A stretch of 64,000 nt of DNA from the NCBI GenBank assembly GCA_951213105.1, contig OX578139.1:69065754-69129753 (forward strand), written 5' to 3'. Under the pieces are notes generated by a model. It was given only the letters and a program-made list of their open reading frames with translations, was not told the DNA's origin and searched no databases. Below, piece by piece: positions 59,463 to 64,000 of the stretch. The stretch comes from Amaurobius ferox. Its lineage: Eukaryota > Arthropoda > Arachnida > Araneae > Amaurobiidae. A program made the position numbers and the translations under genes. How positions within the stretch are numbered: position 1 is the first letter of the stretch; each line of letters begins with the position of its first letter.

Positions 59463-59882
59463 CGTTTTGAAAATTACAAAAATGGGGTCACTAAAACCAC
59501 TGTAACCTATAAACTAATTGTCAGAATGTCATTAAATTTTGACACGTGTCGCTTAAAGGTTGGTACTATCTAGAAATCATATGGGTATGTCAACAGTGTT
59601 GCCATATATGCATCAGACCGGAGACTTATTGAGTGAAGTGTTATGTCATATTCTCTATTTCCTTTTGTGGAGCTCGCTCATTTCAAGGCGGACTGACCGC
59701 GTCTCTGTAGCCATGGACCTACCTCCTTTAAGGAACACATTAATCTGTTGCTTGTGAGTGGTGATCTGATGACGATTACCATGGTTCTCAGAGTTAGAGT
59801 TCAGTGGGTATACAGCTACAAATAATAGACAGGTAATCTTCGAACTCTGCCACCGATAAATGGTTTCGTTGACCATATATAT
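59463..59882. other. Sequence beside the mariner, nothing recognised
   Basis: It probably includes the right end of the mariner up to ~59570. No gene is seen. Confidence 0.45.
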
Positions 59883-60325
59883 CTTCGTGGCTGGAACATC
59901 ACTGGAATGGATGTTTAAGCTTGAGGTCCTCCATAATATTGGCATAAATCTCCAGCTTGCCATGGAGGTTTCCTGCTTCTACCCTGCCTTAATTCCTGCA
60001 GCAGGCGGTAGGATGCATCACAAAAAATTATTGTCAGTTACAATATCAGCAAAGTAATTATTTCGGAGTCCATTGATTAATACGTTCTGTTGTGTACAGT
60101 ATTAATCAATGGACTTGTATCCGCGTGGTTGGAGCCTCACTAGAATGGATGTTTGAGCCTGAGGTCCTCCATAATATTGGCATAAATCTCCAGCTTGCCA
60201 TGGAGGTTTCCTGCTTCTAACCTGTCTTATTTCCTGCAGTAGGGGTAGGATGCATCACAGAAGTTTATTTTTAATTACAATTTCAGCATAGTAATTAATT
60301 CGGTGTCCATTGATTAGTACGGTTT
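59883..60325 (+). repeat. 238-bp tandem duplication
   Basis: The unit contains GAGGTCCTCCATAATATTGG, ATAAATCTCCAGCTTGCCAT and GTAGGATGCATCACA. It occurs at 59883-60085 and 60119-60322 with ~88% identity by eye. At the junction GTCCATTGATTAATAC (60068-60083) and its exact inverse (60099-60114) form a hairpin. Confidence 0.88.
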
Positions 60326-61013
60326 CTGATAGAAGCAAGTCCAGTGTTCACCTTTGTTGATTCATACGTGATATTCTTAAAATCTTATATTTAGTATCAC
60401 ACAAAATTAAAATAATACGCATATTTTACAAGTCATTGTCATATTCATTTTACAAAGTAAACATTCTAACTACACAAAGTTCAGATCATTTTCAAGCACA
60501 CTCACCAGTACAAAGATTTAGAAATTCCAGAAAATTTTTCAACTACTCAAACGAACCACATCTTATCTCCCATAACCAAATCTCCCAATACATGAAAACC
60601 AATACTTTCTACCTCTTGAGATCTATTTTACACTAAGACGAAAAAATGCTCAGAGATAACGTTTCAGGGCTCAGAGAAGATTTGTTCATTTTTATTGTCT
60701 CGGTATTTATCGTTTACTTCCAAAGTTCTTCCCTCAGCGCCGTTAATGTTTGAGATTCTCAGATGATCAATTAAGTTTATGATTTTAAGCTAAGGGTTGA
60801 GAGGGCGAGAAAAAAAAATTAAAATAATATTAATGAAGTTGATTAAATAATATAATTACTTCGAATTTAAGTATATTTATAGTTATATTTATAGTTATAC
60901 GTTTTATCATATAAATATATTTATAGCTCCTATTCAGAGGCATTAATTATATTTATAAAGAAATATTTGAGGGTCCCTGCCCTCCGCTGAAAATTTTTAC
61001 ATCACTTTCTTTG
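60326..61013. other. AT-rich sequence, nothing recognised
   Basis: A 66-codon frame at 60436-60636 has no recognisable motif and is not called. Confidence 0.5.
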
Positions 61014-61948
61014 TTACTTTCCTTATATACATAATGTATATTACTTTCCTTATAAACATAATGTATAAGGAAAGTATTGTGACGGGGTCGAAAATTCGAA
61101 TTCGAGTTTTCGACGGGAGAGCACGTTTCAAGCATCCCTGATCACGAATCAAACATTTTTGAAGTGATGTCTGTGTGTGTGTGTGTCAGTGGGTCTGTGG
61201 AGACGATAACTGACGAACGAATGGACCGATTTTAACCAAATTTGGTACAAAAATCACAATCCGTAAACACTGGAAGCCTATTGTCTTTATACGCCATCGA
61301 ATGTTCAGAACCCCCCTAAATTTTCGAATAAAATTTTGAAAAAATCGTCAAAAAATCAAAACCACTAATAAAGTTACGCAAATAGACATTTCTTATGTAA
61401 TTTTTCATTAGAAAACGATTGACATAAATTTTAGAACGCTAACACGAGCCGTTTTTGAGATATTATACATTTTTCAAAAAAAATATCAAAAAGTCATATA
61501 TAATAAAAATAAAAAATTCCTATTGATAAACATGTTCACTTTTCATATGTAATACCATGCGATAAATTGGGTGACATCATTCTCGTGGATCTAGCTCGTT
61601 CCATTCATGAAAAAAGATACTCTGAGTAACACTTTTGTATTTGGACGCCAATAGTCATTTATCGGCTGTAAGAAAAACTTATTTCTTAGTGCATAACGCT
61701 TGGCGAGATTTTGGCGGAATGTCGCCAACTTGGCGACTTTTTGAAATGTTGCCAAATTAACGAAAATTTCGCCAAATGGATAAAAATGACGCTAAATCAA
61801 TGAAAATGACGACTCATTGTCGAAAATTCAATGTCTTGGAAAGAATGTTCGTATCTACTATAAGAAAAACCTATTTTTTACTGTAAAAGTAGTAAATTCA
61901 TTACATTATATAAGGAAAGTCATGTGTTGCCCACATCAGATTTTTTTT
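61014..61948 (-). mobile_element. Family B element with duplicated ends
   Basis: The left hairpin arm CTTTCCTTATATACATAATG is present twice (61018 and 61043), suggesting slippage or a nested end. It has a (GT)n run at 61171-61184 and the usual middle, with the 5' end GTCATGTGTTGCCCACATCA at ~61920. Confidence 0.85.
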
Positions 61949-62012
61949 AACTATAAAAGTAGTAAATTCATTGCATTATATAAGGAAAGTCATGTGTTGC
62001 CCACATCAGATA
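61949..62012 (-). mobile_element. Extra family B 5' end, tandem
   Basis: A second copy of the last ~60 bp (AAAGTAGTAAATTCATTGCA to GTTGCCCACATCAGAT) directly follows the first. This looks like a partial tandem copy, as rolling-circle initiation or unequal exchange could leave. Confidence 0.75.
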
Positions 62013-62253
62013 TATTATTTATGTTTTACACAGGGTGTTCTTTGTTTTATGTTTTACACAGGTTCATACTATATGGCTCTAAGTTGAAAGTAACATCGAT
62101 AGGAGACCGTGTTGTGGTAAAAAAATGTTTTGGGGTTATATTATTTTGTTTGATTGATAAAGAATATTTCTTTAAATTGGGATTTCTTCACGATTTTAGC
62201 TACAAGACAAATAAAAACTACAAATAAAATAGGTGTAAAGTATAATTGACCTA

Positions 62254-62312
62254 TTACTTTCCTTATATACATAATGTATAAGGAAAGTATTGTGGCGGGG
62301 TCGGAAATTACA
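62254..62312 (-). mobile_element. Family B 3'-end fragment
   Basis: Only the terminal hairpin and the first bases (TATTGTGGCGGGGTCGGAAA) remain. A short tandem repeat follows. Confidence 0.75.
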
Positions 62313-62317
62313 GTGAT

Positions 62318-62386
62318 TTCAGTACAATGATTTCAGTCAAATCAGTACAATGAAATCAGTACAATGATTTCAGTCAAATCATCAAA
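62318..62386 (+). repeat. Short tandem repeat of ATTTCAGTACAATG / TTTCAGTCAAATC
   Basis: Two alternating modules recur about five times. The array sits at the breakpoint of the truncated family B element. Confidence 0.85.
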
Positions 62387-64000
62387 TAAAACCAATTTCA
62401 TTGATATTGTAAATATTTTAATCTTTAATACCCTCCAGTCGGTTGAAGACCGTTTTCAGCGCGGAGATACTTGTTGTAATACTTTTAATTGAGTAAATTC
62501 GAAATTGATTGTAATAGATTACATTTGATCTTTAATATAAACTTTATAGGAATGTTCTTTTTTCTTATTTTTTAGACGAGTAGGAAGAAACTTTACTATA
62601 GGACCAAAGCAGATGCAGGGTTTGAACAAGTCCCAACGCGTTGTCGACAATTATAACAATGATCAAAGGACATCTTAATAGATGGTTTTCAATTACGTCT
62701 TATGAATATGCAGTGTCGTTGCCCTTTCCCAGCAAATAGGTAAGCTACGCATGAGGAATGCAAATTGACGCAGTAGCATCAGAAAACTATCCTGTGAAAA
62801 TTATCTGCCATTTGACAGATTGTATATGGAATCGTGAATAATTACTATGACCCCAAGGTCACATGATCTATGACATGATTCAATATGCATTGGTAGTAGT
62901 AAGGCTCCTAAATATAGTACAAGCAGGTGCAACAGTGAACATTTTAATTCACATTTGAGCCATTGCTGTACATGGCGAAAAGAGGGTGACTTTCTCGTTC
63001 TTTTCTACCAATCTCGGGAAAATCAAAACATTCTAGATTACTTATTTGAATGTTTAGTACTATTTTTTGAAAGCAGAAGCACCTATTTTACAACTAAATT
63101 GTGCATCAAATATCAGCCATGTAGCATGTGCGCACCATGTTTACCACCATGTTACCACCATGGGTGTTTTTAAAAACAAACACAAGTTGACGATAACTAA
63201 CTGAACCGGTCAGAGTCAAAAAGGCCGTTGCGTCAACCTGTATATTTCAGAGCCTTAGATAGTAGCGTAAAACCCTACATATCAGGCAACATTTTTTGTA
63301 TTTTGACACAATATATGGAGGATAGAATAATAATTGCTATCGGGTGATGAGCAGCAACAGGGTTTTAGCCTGAAGCCAATGCTCGGGGAGGGCAAAAGAA
63401 CTTTGCATTGTTTAGAGACGCATCCAGCTCAAGACATATAATGAAGGCTTGTGAATATACAACAGCACCAAACGAACAAGAACAAAAAAAATTATAAATA
63501 GAAACTACTGAAGAATAATAATTAAAGAGAAACTACAGAAATGAACACAATTATATCGTCGTTCAAAATCCGATTTTTTTTTTACAAATGTCAGTTTTTT
63601 TATCCATATGTCCTAATATTTTTCTGAGGAGCTGTACGTATTTATATAAAGTTATGAATAAACCAAAATATTCATTCTATAGTTATAAAGGTAGATTACG
63701 GAATAAATTACTTTATTTTAATTTCACTACTTTATTTCACGGAATGACTGTTTATTCGCTGGATCTGTCCCGAAAGCATTTTTATATACTTTTCAATTCG
63801 TGCCAGTTGAAAAGTTCTATTTCAATCCCGACATACGTCATGTTGAAAGGGGGACGGACGAATGAATTAGACACTTGGAGTTCAATCAGTGCGGGGGGAA
63901 ATCGAGAGAGCACTTGTGGAAAAAATATTGGTTCTGTGTCTCTGCTGGCCTTACCCACACACTACAGAAAGTAAACTGCAGAAACGAAACAAATCAAGTG
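62387..64000. other. Unique-looking sequence, no gene recognised
   Basis: Short frames at 62955-63173 and 63588-63974 have no recognisable domain, no clear start context and no conserved signal visible. They are not called. Confidence 0.5.

Noticed and set aside
5325..62312. Calling families A, B and C ordinary TIR transposons or MITEs
   Set aside because: The two ends are not simple inverse copies: one has a small outer hairpin, the other a large hairpin, and no consistent target duplication was seen.

Overview
The window is eukaryotic, AT-rich repeat DNA with no recognisable host gene on either strand in 64 kb. The repeats point to an arthropod. The best guess is an orb-weaver-type spider: Tcb1-like Tc1 transposases, decayed mariner and hAT-like transposases of types familiar from spider genomes, and SINEs with a CAACAACAAC tail. 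The spider assignment is inference from family resemblance, not proof.

Layout. 1-5296: the 5' part of a Ty3/Gypsy LTR retrotransposon on the minus strand. Its gag is intact. Its pol is open to the window edge and joined to gag by a textbook -1 slippery site. 5300-13800: fragments of rolling-circle-like elements, an old ~145-bp tandem array, a ~200-bp hairpin and a mariner fossil. 13800-17350: a SINE with a 5S rRNA head, a foldback element, a possible solo LTR, and a Penelope-like reverse transcriptase fragment followed by an unusual run of GC-rich mini-hairpins. 17350-20110: a dead Tc1 element and a tRNA-headed SINE. 20500-37200: a mosaic of three families here called A, B and C, with two SINEs and a 415-bp tandem repeat. 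37700-39275: a second dead Tc1 element and a perfect 62-bp inverted repeat. 39538-47188: a family C element split by a head-to-tail Helitron dimer (2 x ~3.43 kb). 47520-53066: a hAT-like transposase fossil apparently split by later insertions and a GC-richer repeat block. 53160-64000: more family B copies, a dead mariner, a 238-bp duplication and sequence with nothing recognisable.

Main interpretation. Families A, B and C differ internally but share one asymmetric design. At one end is an outer small hairpin followed by an inner motif. At the other end is a larger hairpin whose outer arm is the inverse of that motif, with a CA/CAGA-type microsatellite 60-170 bp inside it. This is the design described for Helentron-associated non-autonomous elements such as DINE-1. 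The ~3.43-kb unit has classic Helitron marks instead: 5'-TC, 3'-CTAG after a hairpin, and insertion between A and T. The window therefore looks like a region built largely by two kinds of rolling-circle transposon plus SINEs that share one body behind two different polymerase III heads. Family labels A-D are mine. Family assignments rest on sequence reading without a database search.
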